Assembly (NCBI GenBank): GCA_002559145.1
Contig: NTXX01000003.1
Span: forward strand, 24,111 to 88,110
Direction of reading: 5' to 3'
DNA from: Bacillus sp. AFS006103
GTDB lineage: Bacteria > Bacillota > Bacilli > Bacillales > Cytobacillaceae
DNA length: 64,000 bases
The notes beneath the pieces are model-generated. The model searched no databases, had not been told where the DNA came from, and saw only the letters and a program-made list of their open reading frames with translations. Positions 50,901 through 59,591 of the stretch are shown one piece after another (position 1 is the first letter of the stretch; each line of letters starts with the position of its first letter). Both the position numbers and the translations under genes were made by a program.

Positions 50901-52646
50901 ATGTATCTTGAATATCAGAGGATTAACACCTTTTATTGTCAGACTACATTAAGAGAAGTGAAAAATTCACTCAGCAATATCTCTTTTCCTTTAGTGATTG
51001 AAAATCAAAATCACGAAATCTTGGGGGTTCTAAGCGAGCAGCAATTCTGGAAAGGGGCTGCCCTAAATGGCTGGGAAGAAAAAGTAGAGTTATTTATTGA
51101 TCCTGATTTTAGAGTTTATGACTCATGGAACCAACTGGCATCTGAAAATGGTCAATGGTGTACCTTTTCGCTTTTAAAAAAGGATCATCAGTTTCAAATT
51201 TATTCAAAGGCATTTTTAATTGAATATGTATTTGAGAAATGTAAAAAGGATTTTGAAATAGTTACCGCCGCACTTGCAGAGGCATATCAGGAAAATAAGG
51301 AATTTCTTCAAATCATAAACGCATCCTATGATGAAATTTTCGTCACAAATGGCGAAGGGGACGTCTTATTTGTTAGTGAAGCCTGTAAAAAAGTAACAGG
51401 GTATCCACCGGAAGTATTTGTAGGTAAGAATATGGTTGAATTGGTCGATGAAGGGATTATTTCTAATTCTGTAACCTTGAAGGTATTACAATCCCACAGG
51501 ACTGAATCGGTTCAGCAGGAATATCAAAATGGAAGAAAAGTATTCGTAACCGGAAAGCCTATTTTTTCAGATGATGGAATGCTTCATCGCGTGATTATCA
51601 ACACTCGGGATATTACGGAATTAATCGAATTACAAAATAAGCTCGAAGTGGCGCATGCCATCATGAAAAAAAAGAATATTTCTTTTACCAAGGAAGGGAA
51701 TTTGATAACGAGATCAAAGAAAATGATTAGAATTCTTGAATTAATTGATAGGGTGGCTCCTCTCGATTCGTCTATATTAATTGAAGGAGAATCCGGGGTG
51801 GGGAAAGGGGTCCTCGCAAAATTAATTCATGAATTAAGTCCAAGAAAAGATAAAGAGTTTGTTCAAGTGAATTGTGGTGCAATCCCTATATCCTTACTAG
51901 AATCAGAACTTTTTGGATATGAAGGGGGAGCTTATACAGGGGCAAAAAAGGGTGGAAAAAAAGGTTTAGTTGAATTGGCGGATGGCGGGACTTTATTCTT
52001 AGATGAAATTGGCGAGCTTCCATTGGACGTCCAAGTAAAATTACTGAATTTAGTTCAAGATAAAGTCTTTAAACGTTTAGGCGGGAATGTAAGTAAAAGA
52101 GTGGATATTCGTATCGTTGCCGCCACGAACAGACAATTAAAAAGCATGGTAGAATCGGGGAAATTTCGTGAGGATTTATTTTATCGTTTACATGTGGTAC
52201 CAATTAACATACCTCCTTTAAGAGAAAGAAAAGAAGATATAGAAATGTTGGTGCATCGTTTCCTCTATAAATACAATAAAGAATATCATTTAGATATTTC
52301 TTTTGGTGAAGATGTATTTGATGCTTTAAATGAGTATAACTGGCCCGGTAATATAAGGGAATTAGAGCATTTAGTAGAGCAATTGGTTGTTACCTCACAA
52401 AGCCAATTGATCCACCCAGAAGACTTACCCGCTTATTTACAACCTCAGAAAAAGGAAGAGACTGTATCCGCACAAGGAATTATTCCACTAAAACAGGCGG
52501 TGGAAGAGGTCGAAAGGCAAATCCTGCGTCATGCATTAAAAAAATACCATTCCTCAAGAAAAATCGCAAAAGCTCTTGAAGTGAATCAAACGACTATTAT
52601 TAGGAAGTTGAAAAAATATAATTTAAATGATCAAATAGGCGAATAA
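50901..52646 (+). CDS. Sigma-54-dependent transcriptional activator with PAS domain
   Basis: The product is 581 aa. An N-terminal region of about 120 residues (CBS- or sensor-like) is followed by a PAS domain (about 130-250; FVSEACKKVTGYPPEVFVGKN). The AAA+ domain (about 275-500) has Walker A GESGVGKG, Walker B TLFLDEIGELP and the sigma-54 contact loop as GAYTGA, a Phe-to-Tyr form of GAFTGA common in bacilli. The C-terminus has a Fis-type helix-turn-helix (SSRKIAKALEVNQTTIIRKL). It lies right behind the sigma-54 operon and is its likely activator. The ribosome site is GGGGGA. The ligand sensed by the N-terminus is unknown. Confidence 0.92.
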   Translation: MYLEYQRINTFYCQTTLREVKNSLSNISFPLVIENQNHEILGVLSEQQFWKGAALNGWEEKVELFIDPDFRVYDSWNQLASENGQWCTFSLLKKDHQFQIYSKAFLIEYVFEKCKKDFEIVTAALAEAYQENKEFLQIINASYDEIFVTNGEGDVLFVSEACKKVTGYPPEVFVGKNMVELVDEGIISNSVTLKVLQSHRTESVQQEYQNGRKVFVTGKPIFSDDGMLHRVIINTRDITELIELQNKLEVAHAIMKKKNISFTKEGNLITRSKKMIRILELIDRVAPLDSSILIEGESGVGKGVLAKLIHELSPRKDKEFVQVNCGAIPISLLESELFGYEGGAYTGAKKGGKKGLVELADGGTLFLDEIGELPLDVQVKLLNLVQDKVFKRLGGNVSKRVDIRIVAATNRQLKSMVESGKFREDLFYRLHVVPINIPPLRERKEDIEMLVHRFLYKYNKEYHLDISFGEDVFDALNEYNWPGNIRELEHLVEQLVVTSQSQLIHPEDLPAYLQPQKKEETVSAQGIIPLKQAVEEVERQILRHALKKYHSSRKIAKALEVNQTTIIRKLKKYNLNDQIGE

Positions 52647-52782
52647 AAAAACCTGAACGAGCTCCACAGTGACGGTTCTTATGGTTTTAAGTGTGGTAAT
52701 TAAGGAGAGAAATAGGTAAAATAGTGCAAGTAAAGAGCCGATACAATGTACCACCTCCAAGTTCTTTTCAAAAGGAGTTAAT

Positions 52783-53169
52783 ATGGAAGAAAACAAAAGC
52801 AAATTTATAACGATTGATGACTACATCTTACAATTTCCACTTGAGGTCCAGGAAATTCTAATGACGTTAAGGAATGTGATCAAGGAAACTGCACCAGATG
52901 CAACAGAAAAAATCAGTTATCAAATGCCCACTTTTGTTTTATATGGAAATCTTGTCCATTTTGCAGCGTATAAAAAACATATCGGATTCTATCCTACTCC
53001 TAGTGGAATCGCGGCATTTCAACAGGATTTATCGGAATACAAAAGTGCTAAAGGCTCTGTTCAGTTTCCCTTAGATAAGCCCATCCCCTATGAATTAATC
53101 CGTGAGATTGTAAAATATAGGGTTGCTGAGAATCTAAGGAAGGCAACCGGAAAAGTGAAACAAAAGTAA
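52783..53169 (+). CDS. DUF1801 family protein (YdhG/Fra-like)
   Basis: The product is 128 aa with the DUF1801 pattern: ITIDDYILQFPLEVQEILMTLRNVI, ATEKISYQMPTFVLYG, then HIGFYPTPSGI. In Bacillus subtilis a member of this family (Fra) has frataxin-like iron-chaperone activity; whether this copy does is unproven. The ribosome site is AAGGAG. A gene for an RraB-like protein follows 50 bases later. Confidence 0.85.
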   Translation: MEENKSKFITIDDYILQFPLEVQEILMTLRNVIKETAPDATEKISYQMPTFVLYGNLVHFAAYKKHIGFYPTPSGIAAFQQDLSEYKSAKGSVQFPLDKPIPYELIREIVKYRVAENLRKATGKVKQK

Positions 53170-53219
53170 AGTCATTTATTAAAACAACTTTGAATGTACA
53201 AGAATATGGAGGAAAACAA

Positions 53220-53540
53220 ATGAAATTTCCAAATGATGCTGATGGAGATGCGTTACGTAGTCTATATAAAGATGGAGTAAATTTCAATAAACCACAATCA
53301 GTGGAATTTTTTGTAGCCGTACCTGATAAAGTAATAGGTGAAAAATTATCCCAAGTACTAAAAGGGGAAGGGTTTAATTGTTTCTTAGACCAAGACGACG
53401 AAACTGAAGAATGGGCATGTTGTTGCTCTAAAAGAATGCTGTTAAATTATAATGAATTAATTAAAATACAGAATAATTTAAATAACCTAAGCAAACCACA
53501 TGGTGGCTATTCAGACGGATGGGGCGTTTTTGTGGATTAA
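53220..53540 (+). CDS. RraB-family protein (ribonuclease E inhibitor-like)
   Basis: The product is 106 aa, starting KFPNDADGDALRSLYKDGVNF, then VEFFVAVPD and CFLDQDDETEEWACCCSKRM. This is the RraB fold, which inhibits RNase E in enterobacteria. Bacilli lack RNase E of that type, so the target here must differ. The ATG at 53220 has GGAGGAAA upstream; ten more codons in frame lie before it without a ribosome site. Probably co-transcribed with the DUF1801 gene. Confidence 0.78.
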   Translation: MKFPNDADGDALRSLYKDGVNFNKPQSVEFFVAVPDKVIGEKLSQVLKGEGFNCFLDQDDETEEWACCCSKRMLLNYNELIKIQNNLNNLSKPHGGYSDGWGVFVD

Positions 53541-53575
53541 TAGTAATTGAGGAGAACAAATGTAGTTTCATTACA

Positions 53576-53616
53576 GAAGGAAGAGGACTATTTTATAGTA
53601 ATAGTCCTCTTCCTTC
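53576..53616. terminator. Bidirectional terminator
   Basis: GAAGGAAGAGGACTAT pairs perfectly over 16 bp with its complement around nine bases, between convergent genes. Confidence 0.9.
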
Positions 53617-53637
53617 TATTCATTCTTTTTAAAAACC

Positions 53638-54024
53638 TTAGCGTTGCAATCTGTCAATAACAGTACATTCTCTTGCACCTCTGCGGATTAAGCGCCGTGC
53701 TGCTGCTAATGGGATTTCGACTAGAACGGCTTCATCTGTGGCGTTTTCTACATCAAATACTGCAAATGCCTCACCGTCTACAATCAAGATGCAAATAAAT
53801 TCTACTTCTACATCATCCGATCTTGGAACACGAGTTGTAATTTCACAACGATGGACTCCTGCATCCAACAGTGTCCTAGCTTCTTGTCGTGATACGCGAA
53901 TAAACACGAATTCCTCGAATGCAACATTCCCTGCTTCCACTTCAATTTCTACTAAAAGAAAAAAGCGATTTCTAATTTGAACAATACAATTTGCTCCTAT
54001 TGAAATAACGTCTTCTATACTCAA
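53638..54024 (-). CDS. Protein with two similar halves, function unknown
   Basis: The product is 128 aa. The segment FVFIRVSRQEARTLLDAGVHRCEI is echoed by AVLVEIPLAAARRLIRRGARECTV about 55 residues later, so the protein seems to be an internal duplication of one strand-helix-strand unit. It is rich in Val, Glu and Arg with one Cys per half. It starts with TTG behind GGAGGTG. Possibly a spore or surface protein of the CotX-like kind, but I do not recognise the family. Confidence 0.65.
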   Translation of the reverse strand: MSIEDVISIGANCIVQIRNRFFLLVEIEVEAGNVAFEEFVFIRVSRQEARTLLDAGVHRCEITTRVPRSDDVEVEFICILIVDGEAFAVFDVENATDEAVLVEIPLAAARRLIRRGARECTVIDRLQR

Positions 54025-54262
54025 ATCATTTCACCTCCATTTATACATTAAATGTAGGAATAAATTGGAAGGTGTGGACAAACTAAAAAAATAAATAATA
54101 TTTGTCTGCTGTTTAAAATATTTCAGTATATTTATTCAATAAAAATAATTTATATTCCAATAATTTTTTCTTTTGCTCTTTTTAATATCTGTGGTATATT
54201 AATTAAGTAAATTCATTCTATTCTGCAAATGGAAATAATCTGACAACAAAGGGGAAATTGAT

Positions 54263-55036
54263 ATGAAGAAGTTTGGTTTATTTAGTTTGTTTTTAATTCT
54301 TACTATCTTTATCGCTGCTTGTGGAAGTAGTGACGCAAAAAGCGGGAAAGAGGAAAAGGCTAAGGTGTATAAAGTAGGTGTAGATACGACCTATCCTCCG
54401 TTTGAATTTAAAGAAGGAAACGACTATAAGGGTATCGATATTGAGTTAATCAATGCCATTGCAAAAAATCAAGGTTTCAAAATTGAACTTTCACCAATGG
54501 ATTTTGGTGGTATCATCCCAGCGATGCAAGCTAATCAGCTAGATGTGGCTATTGCAGGAATGAGTATTACAGAAGAAAGAAAGAAAATAGTAGATTTCTC
54601 CACACCATATTTTGATGCGGGGTTAACATTAATTGTCAAAGACGATAATTCAACGATTAAATCTGTCAATGACCTTAAAGGCAAAAAAGTTGCGGTTAAA
54701 AAAGGTACTTCTGGTGCAAAATATGCAACAGACAATGCTGCTAAACTAGGAATTTCTGTTGTTCAATTTAATGATAGTCCTGCTATGTTCCAAGAGGTTT
54801 CTAACGGAAATGCGGATGCACTTATTGAAGATTATCCAGTAATTTCGTATGCTATTGCCCAAAAAGACCTTGGATTAAAAATCGTAGGTGATCGTTTAAA
54901 TGGGGATCAATATGGAATCGCTGTTCTAAAAGGAAAAAATACGGATCTTTTGAAAAAAATCGACGCTGGTCTTGCTGAGTTAAAGAAAGATGGAACCTAT
55001 GATAAAATTATAAAAACTTATCTTGGTGAAAAATAG
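54263..55036 (+). CDS. Polar amino-acid ABC transporter substrate-binding lipoprotein
   Basis: The product is 257 aa. A lipoprotein signal ends at IAAC (Cys near residue 20). The SBP_bac_3 domain shows VGVDTTYPPFEFKEG, GIDIELINAIA, MSITEERKKIVDFSTPYF and DALIEDYPVISYA. It captures a polar amino acid outside the membrane for the permease encoded next. Gene order and lengths match the artPQR/gln systems of bacilli, so arginine or glutamine is likely, but the ligand is not certain. The ribosome site is AAAGGGG. Confidence 0.92.
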   Translation: MKKFGLFSLFLILTIFIAACGSSDAKSGKEEKAKVYKVGVDTTYPPFEFKEGNDYKGIDIELINAIAKNQGFKIELSPMDFGGIIPAMQANQLDVAIAGMSITEERKKIVDFSTPYFDAGLTLIVKDDNSTIKSVNDLKGKKVAVKKGTSGAKYATDNAAKLGISVVQFNDSPAMFQEVSNGNADALIEDYPVISYAIAQKDLGLKIVGDRLNGDQYGIAVLKGKNTDLLKKIDAGLAELKKDGTYDKIIKTYLGEK

Positions 55037-55094
55037 ATTTGTAAGCTAGAGGCGCGCTTATAGCGCGCTTTCTTGTTGAAAGGGGATGATAAGG

Positions 55095-55739
55095 ATGGAT
55101 ATTATTTCTGCGGCTATACCAATGTTATTAAAAGGACTTCAAGTTACTCTCTATATTTTTGTAATTGCAATTATTCTAGGTTTTCTTATTGGTTTAGTCA
55201 TCGCCTTATTGAGATTGGCTCCGAGTAAGATTTTAAACTGGATTGCAAAGATTTATGTGGATGCAATTCGAGGGACACCATTTATTGTCCAGTTATTTTT
55301 TATCTACTTTGGCGTCAATTCTTTACAAATAGTGTCCTTGAACAGCACAACAGCAGGGATTGTCACTGTTGCCATTAATGCTGGGGCGTATTTTGCGGAG
55401 ATTATCAGAGCGGGAATTCAATCGATTGATAAGGGACAAACAGAAGCGGCAAGATCGATTGGTTTTACAGGTGCCCAAACGATGCGCTATGTGGTGCTCC
55501 CACAGGCATTTAGAAGAATGCTGCCTACCATTACGAATCAGTCGATTATTAGTTTAAAAGATACTTCTCTTTTATCAGTTATTGGGATTGCCGATTTAAC
55601 ACAGCAAGGGCAAATTCAAGCCTCCGCAACGTTTGAAGCTTTCAAGATTTGGCTAGTTGTGGGTGTTATTTACTTTATTATTATTTATTTATTAACCATT
55701 CTAGCTAATTTCATCGAAAGGAGGATTCAGCTTCGATGA
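55095..55739 (+). CDS. Polar amino-acid ABC transporter permease
   Basis: The product is 214 aa with five hydrophobic segments and the HisM/GlnP coupling motif [26 protein letters not shown] (outline). The ATG at 55095 is chosen because GAAAGGGG lies nine bases upstream; the ATG at 55086 touches that site. The stop overlaps the ATPase start in ATGA. It forms the membrane channel of the importer. Confidence 0.92.
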   Translation: MDIISAAIPMLLKGLQVTLYIFVIAIILGFLIGLVIALLRLAPSKILNWIAKIYVDAIRGTPFIVQLFFIYFGVNSLQIVSLNSTTAGIVTVAINAGAYFAEIIRAGIQSIDKGQTEAARSIGFTGAQTMRYVVLPQAFRRMLPTITNQSIISLKDTSLLSVIGIADLTQQGQIQASATFEAFKIWLVVGVIYFIIIYLLTILANFIERRIQLR

Positions 55740-56464
55740 GTATGATTACTGTTAAAAACTTAAGAAAATCGTTTGGTAAGGTAGAGGTTTTAAAGGATAT
55801 CAATGCAATAGTACAAGAAAAAGAGGTAGTTTGTGTTATTGGTCCATCTGGTTCCGGAAAGAGTACGTTTCTTCGCTGCTTAAATCGCCTCGAGGAAATT
55901 TCAGGTGGCGAGGTAGTCATAAACGGACAGGATATAACAGACAATAAGATCAATATCAATAAGGTTAGACAAGAAGTTGGAATGGTTTTTCAGCATTTCA
56001 ATCTATTCCCTCATAAAACCGTTTTAGAAAACCTCACGATGGGGCCTATTAAAATTCGTTCGACCGAGAAATCAGCTGCTGAAAAATTAGCCTATGAGTT
56101 GCTCGATAAAGTTGGTTTAAGAGAAAAGGCAAATAGTTATCCAGGCGAACTCTCTGGGGGGCAGAAACAACGTGTTGCCATTGCTAGGGCGCTAGCAATG
56201 AATCCAAAAATCATGCTCTTTGACGAGCCGACTTCTGCACTTGACCCTGAAATGGTCGGAGATGTATTAGAAGTCATGAAACAGCTTGCTAAAGAGGGGA
56301 TGACAATGGTGGTTGTTACCCACGAAATGGGCTTTGCACGTGAAGTTGGCGATCGGGTTATTTTCATGGACGGCGGCTATATTGTTGAAGAAAATGAACC
56401 GAATGAGTTATTCAGTAACCCTCAGCATAACCGAACCAAAGCATTTTTAAGTAAAGTGTTATAG
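55736..56464 (+). CDS. Polar amino-acid ABC transporter ATP-binding protein
   Basis: The product is 242 aa: Walker [11 protein letters not shown]-loop [18 protein letters not shown], signature LSGGQKQR, Walker [15 protein letters not shown] and switch His in VVTHEMGFA. It powers the importer formed with the two preceding genes. The start lies in a four-base overlap with the permease and uses GGAGGA about ten bases upstream. A strong terminator ends the operon. Confidence 0.95.
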   Translation: MSMITVKNLRKSFGKVEVLKDINAIVQEKEVVCVIGPSGSGKSTFLRCLNRLEEISGGEVVINGQDITDNKININKVRQEVGMVFQHFNLFPHKTVLENLTMGPIKIRSTEKSAAEKLAYELLDKVGLREKANSYPGELSGGQKQRVAIARALAMNPKIMLFDEPTSALDPEMVGDVLEVMKQLAKEGMTMVVVTHEMGFAREVGDRVIFMDGGYIVEENEPNELFSNPQHNRTKAFLSKVL

Positions 56465-56500
56465 ACGATAAGTTTTTTCAGGTTGAATTGGAAAATATAT

Positions 56501-56550
56501 AAGCCATCAAATACTAGTGAGCATAAATCTAGTGTTTGATGGCTTATTTT
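56501..56550 (+). terminator. Terminator of the amino-acid ABC operon
   Basis: AAGCCATCAAATACTAG pairs with CTAGTGTTTGATGGCTT (one G-U pair) around 11 bases, then a T run. Confidence 0.9.
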
Positions 56551-56682
56551 AAATGGTTGAATTGTGTTAAGTAGAGTAAAAACTACCTATGATTGGGTAT
56601 ACTCTTTTTGAGATTGTTATTTCATTTGGTGGATATCTCCATAACATCAAAAAGCGTTTAGACATCTAAGAGGAGTGAAGTT

Positions 56683-57762
56683 ATGAAATGCCCACAATGT
56701 GTTTATTCCAACCCAGAGGGAGTGAAGTTCTGCTTAAGCTGCGGTGAAAAATTTATTAAGGGTAACTCGCAAGAGGAGGATAACAGCTTTTTTTACGAGT
56801 TTGCCCACTATGTGGACATGGTTCCAAAATTGGAACAATCGGTTGAACCAAAAATGCAAAATATATTTTCTCGTGTTTTCCGAAATCATAGTGAACTAGA
56901 AGCTGAGCGGCTGTTTATCGTTGGGACCGCTCTTACGACACCGAAAATTTCCGAAGTAAAAAGCACATGGCCAAAACCTTGGCTATTTGCAAGGGTATTC
57001 ATTATTTCGCTTCTCGCGTTCGTCGGGCTGCACATTGGGTTCAGCTATTTCAGTAATATCAATTTTATACCCGGACTTATTATAGTGGGTGCTTTTGCTG
57101 TTCCGTTGACAACACTTATATTCTTCTGGGAAATGAACGCTCCGCAAAATATTGCCTTTTATCGAATTATTTATGTCGTGCTCATCGGCGGGATTGTCTC
57201 CTTGTTAGTTGCACTTGTTTTTTTTGATATTCTTAAGAATATTATTAATCCGATTACGATTGGAATTGCTGAAGAGCTTGCCAAAGCGATTACCGTAATT
57301 AGTTTTGTCAAGTATCGAAAATACAGGTATATTCTAAATGGTCTACTCATTGGTGCGGCCGTTGGTGCAGGCTTTGCCGCATTTGAAACAGCTGGCTATG
57401 CCTTAAGAGCATTGCTATCCGGGGATACACAAAATCTCTATACCACAATATTATGGCGCGGGCTCTTAGCACCTGGCGGCCATGTCGCCTGGGCGGGCTT
57501 AACAGGTGCGGCATTCTGCAGGGTACAAGGGGATCAGCCCTTTAATCTTAACATGTTATTTAGAATTAAATTTTTACGTGTCTTTATCCTCGTCGTATTG
57601 ATGCATGCGCTATGGGATACTCCCATAACTGGAATGTTTCCTTATGGCCATATTTTTTTAATGATCACTTCATGGATTGTTGTTTTCCTGCTTATTCGTG
57701 CCGGACTAAAGGAGATTAGTGAAAAAATTGAGCTTCAAAGGGATGGTTCTCATAGTTACTGA
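56683..57762 (+). CDS. PrsW-type intramembrane glutamic protease with zinc ribbon
   Basis: The product is 359 aa. The N-terminus is a zinc ribbon (CPQC ... CLSC). From about residue 100 there are eight hydrophobic segments with PrsW/CAAX-like motifs: GIAEELAKA, GAGFAAFETAGYAL, GGHVAWAGLTG and MHALWD, which carry the Glu and His residues thought to be catalytic. PrsW starts the release of an ECF sigma factor by cutting its anti-sigma in Bacillus subtilis; the target here is unknown, though a membrane-bound sigma/anti-sigma fusion is encoded 12 kb away. The ribosome site is AGAGGAG. Confidence 0.85.
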   Translation: MKCPQCVYSNPEGVKFCLSCGEKFIKGNSQEEDNSFFYEFAHYVDMVPKLEQSVEPKMQNIFSRVFRNHSELEAERLFIVGTALTTPKISEVKSTWPKPWLFARVFIISLLAFVGLHIGFSYFSNINFIPGLIIVGAFAVPLTTLIFFWEMNAPQNIAFYRIIYVVLIGGIVSLLVALVFFDILKNIINPITIGIAEELAKAITVISFVKYRKYRYILNGLLIGAAVGAGFAAFETAGYALRALLSGDTQNLYTTILWRGLLAPGGHVAWAGLTGAAFCRVQGDQPFNLNMLFRIKFLRVFILVVLMHALWDTPITGMFPYGHIFLMITSWIVVFLLIRAGLKEISEKIELQRDGSHSY

Positions 57763-57812
57763 TGTGGTGAAGTTGTCCACGAGAACCTTCCACATGGTCT
57801 CAGGGATAAAAA

Positions 57813-57837
57813 AAAGACCATCTATCAGATGGTCTTT
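57813..57837 (-). terminator. Terminator of the NlpC/P60 gene
   Basis: AAAGACCATCT pairs perfectly with AGATGGTCTTT around three bases; on the minus strand it is followed by a run of T residues. The stem overlaps the last codon region of the gene. Confidence 0.88.
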
Positions 57838-58288
57838 AAACGCGTTTGGTTCCAACGTATCTTGGATGCCAATATGGATTGTTTGTGCTTGTAATCATGA
57901 CTCCTCTTGATGAAGAAGCCATAATCATTTTTCCATTCCCAATATATATCGCGACATGTGTCGGTCGACTTGCTTTGGTTGGAGCGAAGAACATTAAATC
58001 ACCCGGTTGGATATAATTATAGATACGATATCCGTTTCCATAATACATTTGGGCGGCGGTACGGTTTAGTGTTCTTCCAGCTCTAGCATAAGAATACTTC
58101 ACGAGACCAGAACAATCAAAACCGTTAGTTGACATTCCGCCCCAACGATAAGGTACTCCTAAATTAGACTTTGCAACCGCCACTGCCTTTGAATTATAAT
58201 AAGCTGCTTCCGCTTTATCACCTATGTTAGCAAACAAAGAGCCAAAAGAAACGATGATGGTAAATGCTAGAATGAATTTCTTTAGCAT
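57836..58288 (-). CDS. Secreted NlpC/P60 cell-wall hydrolase
   Basis: The product is 150 aa. A signal peptide (basic start, hydrophobic core, cut likely after AEA at residue 28) leads straight into an NlpC/P60 domain with Cys59 in GFDCSGLVKYSY and His111 in RPTHVAIYIGNG. It cleaves gamma-D-glutamyl links in peptidoglycan stem peptides. No SH3 or LysM anchoring domain is present, so it is a minimal enzyme. The ribosome site is AGGGGGT. It converges on the PrsW gene. Confidence 0.92.
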   Translation of the reverse strand: MLKKFILAFTIIVSFGSLFANIGDKAEAAYYNSKAVAVAKSNLGVPYRWGGMSTNGFDCSGLVKYSYARAGRTLNRTAAQMYYGNGYRIYNYIQPGDLMFFAPTKASRPTHVAIYIGNGKMIMASSSRGVMITSTNNPYWHPRYVGTKRV

Positions 58289-58399
58289 GATTGTTACCCC
58301 CTAGTGTGATTTGATAGTTTTAATATACTAGAAAGCTGTAACAGAGACGTCTCAGTAAAATTACAATTTCATTACAAAGTTATATTGAAATAACTTGGG

Positions 58400-58510
58400 G
58401 TAAAGGAAGCATTTAAAAGAAGTATAGATGATATCGTAGAGCTGGTGAAAAATACGGAAGAGGCGGCGCTTTTCATTAAACCTTCTGAAAACGAATGGTC
58501 TGCCATGCAA
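58400..58510 (+). pseudogene. 5' relic of a DinB-like gene
   Basis: The frame reads VKEAFKRSIDDIVELVKN and then LFIKPSENEWSAMQ, the first helix pair of DinB-family (YfiT-like) proteins. It then runs into a terminator, so the middle and end of the gene were deleted. There is no proper start codon. The rest of this 410-bp gap holds the Fur-controlled promoter of the next gene. Confidence 0.6.
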
Positions 58511-58542
58511 GCTAGGAAGGGTATACCCGTCCTAGCTTTTTT
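58509..58542 (+). terminator. Terminator behind the DinB relic
   Basis: AAGCTAGGA pairs perfectly with TCCTAGCTT around 12 bases, followed by T residues. Confidence 0.85.
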
Positions 58543-58622
58543 GTACGGAAAGACTAAGTGTCCCTCTTAACTTTGATTTACTTTAAAATAAATAACCAAC
58601 CTTGATTTAAGTCAATTAATAA

Positions 58623-58643
58623 TGATAATTATTATCATATAAT
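58623..58643 (+). promoter_or_regulatory. Perfect Fur box over a sigma-A -10 element
   Basis: TGATAAT-T-ATTATCA (58623-58637) is the exact 7-1-7 Fur consensus of bacilli. TATAAT follows at 58638-58643, so bound Fur would block RNA polymerase. The acyltransferase gene starts 57 bp downstream. Confidence 0.88.
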
Positions 58644-58700
58644 GAGTGGGAATAAACGATTGATCCTTTTTATTTATATAAATTTGAGAAGAGGAAAAAA

Positions 58701-59402
58701 ATGCGCACTCTAGTATTTCAAGGATATTTGTGGGGTTATATTTTAAGTAAAGCAAACAAAACATTTACGATAAATAAATTAAAGAAAGCCGGTAAGAACA
58801 AAGAAAAACTAGAACTAATTAATAAGTTGATTTTAAAATGTACAAAAAAATTAGTGAAAATTTCTGGTGCCGACCTAACAATAACAGGAATAGAAAATGT
58901 TCCATTAGATGAATCCGTATTATATGTTGGAAACCATCAAAGTAATATGGATATTCCACTTTTATTTTCAACAGCACCACAAACTATGGCGTTTGTCGCT
59001 AAAAAGGAAATGGAAAAGATTCCATTATTGGGTTTTTGGATGAAAGAGCGAGGCTGTGTGTTCATCGACAGGGAAAATGCGCGCAGTTCTTTAAAGTCTA
59101 TAAACCAAGCGATTGAAAATTTAATACGGGGTCATTCAATGGCCATCTTCCCGGAAGGAACAAGAAGCAGAGGTCCGCAAATGGGTGATTTTAAATCTGG
59201 TAGTTTAAGGATCGCTATGAAATCAGGAGTAAAAGTTATCCCTGTTTCCATCAAGGATTCTTATAAATTAACAGAAAAGAAAGGGAAACATACTGCTGTC
59301 AAAGTATCTGTACATTATTCTGAACCTATTGATTCAAAAATCTTTAAAGATACAAACGAACTAGCCGCAGCAGTTCAGGCTCAAATTAAAAACCATTTGT
59401 AA
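58701..59402 (+). CDS. plsC: 1-acylglycerol-3-phosphate acyltransferase (PlsC-like)
   Basis: The product is 233 aa. The acyltransferase box NHQSNMDIPLLF (His-x4-Asp) and FPEGTRSRG are intact, and KEMEKIPLLGFWMKERGCVFIDRE matches PlsC. It adds the second acyl chain to make phosphatidic acid at the inner face of the membrane. A perfect Fur box lies over the promoter, so expression should rise when iron is scarce, which is unusual for a housekeeping lipid enzyme; this may be a second, iron-regulated copy. The ribosome site is AGAGGA. Confidence 0.9.
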   Translation: MRTLVFQGYLWGYILSKANKTFTINKLKKAGKNKEKLELINKLILKCTKKLVKISGADLTITGIENVPLDESVLYVGNHQSNMDIPLLFSTAPQTMAFVAKKEMEKIPLLGFWMKERGCVFIDRENARSSLKSINQAIENLIRGHSMAIFPEGTRSRGPQMGDFKSGSLRIAMKSGVKVIPVSIKDSYKLTEKKGKHTAVKVSVHYSEPIDSKIFKDTNELAAAVQAQIKNHL

Positions 59403-59497
59403 TAGAAGTGGATATAAGTGAAGAGAAAAAGAAAATGTTCTGATCATTATGAGCAAATTGTCTGTCATTTAGAAAAAGTTCAATAAACACGAGGGCT

Positions 59498-59520
59498 GGT
59501 GTCAGGCACCACCCGGGTTA
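59498..59520. repeat. GTGTCAGGC element copy
   Basis: GGTGTCAGGCACCACCC carries the small inverted repeat GGTG/CACC and the shared core. Related copies are at 31411, 35069 and 60929. Confidence 0.6.
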
Positions 59521-59537
59521 CCAGGAATTAAGACATG

Positions 59538-59587
59538 AAAAAGAGTGTAGTCACTATTCCGCATGGAATGGTGACTGCACTCTTTTT
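59538..59587. terminator. Terminator of the DsbA-type gene
   Basis: AAAAAGAGTG and AGTCAC pair with GTGACT and CACTCTTTTT, with TTCC/GGAA closing the loop. The symmetrical A/T tails make it bidirectional between the plsC and DsbA-type genes. Confidence 0.88.
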
Positions 59588-59591
59588 GTAA

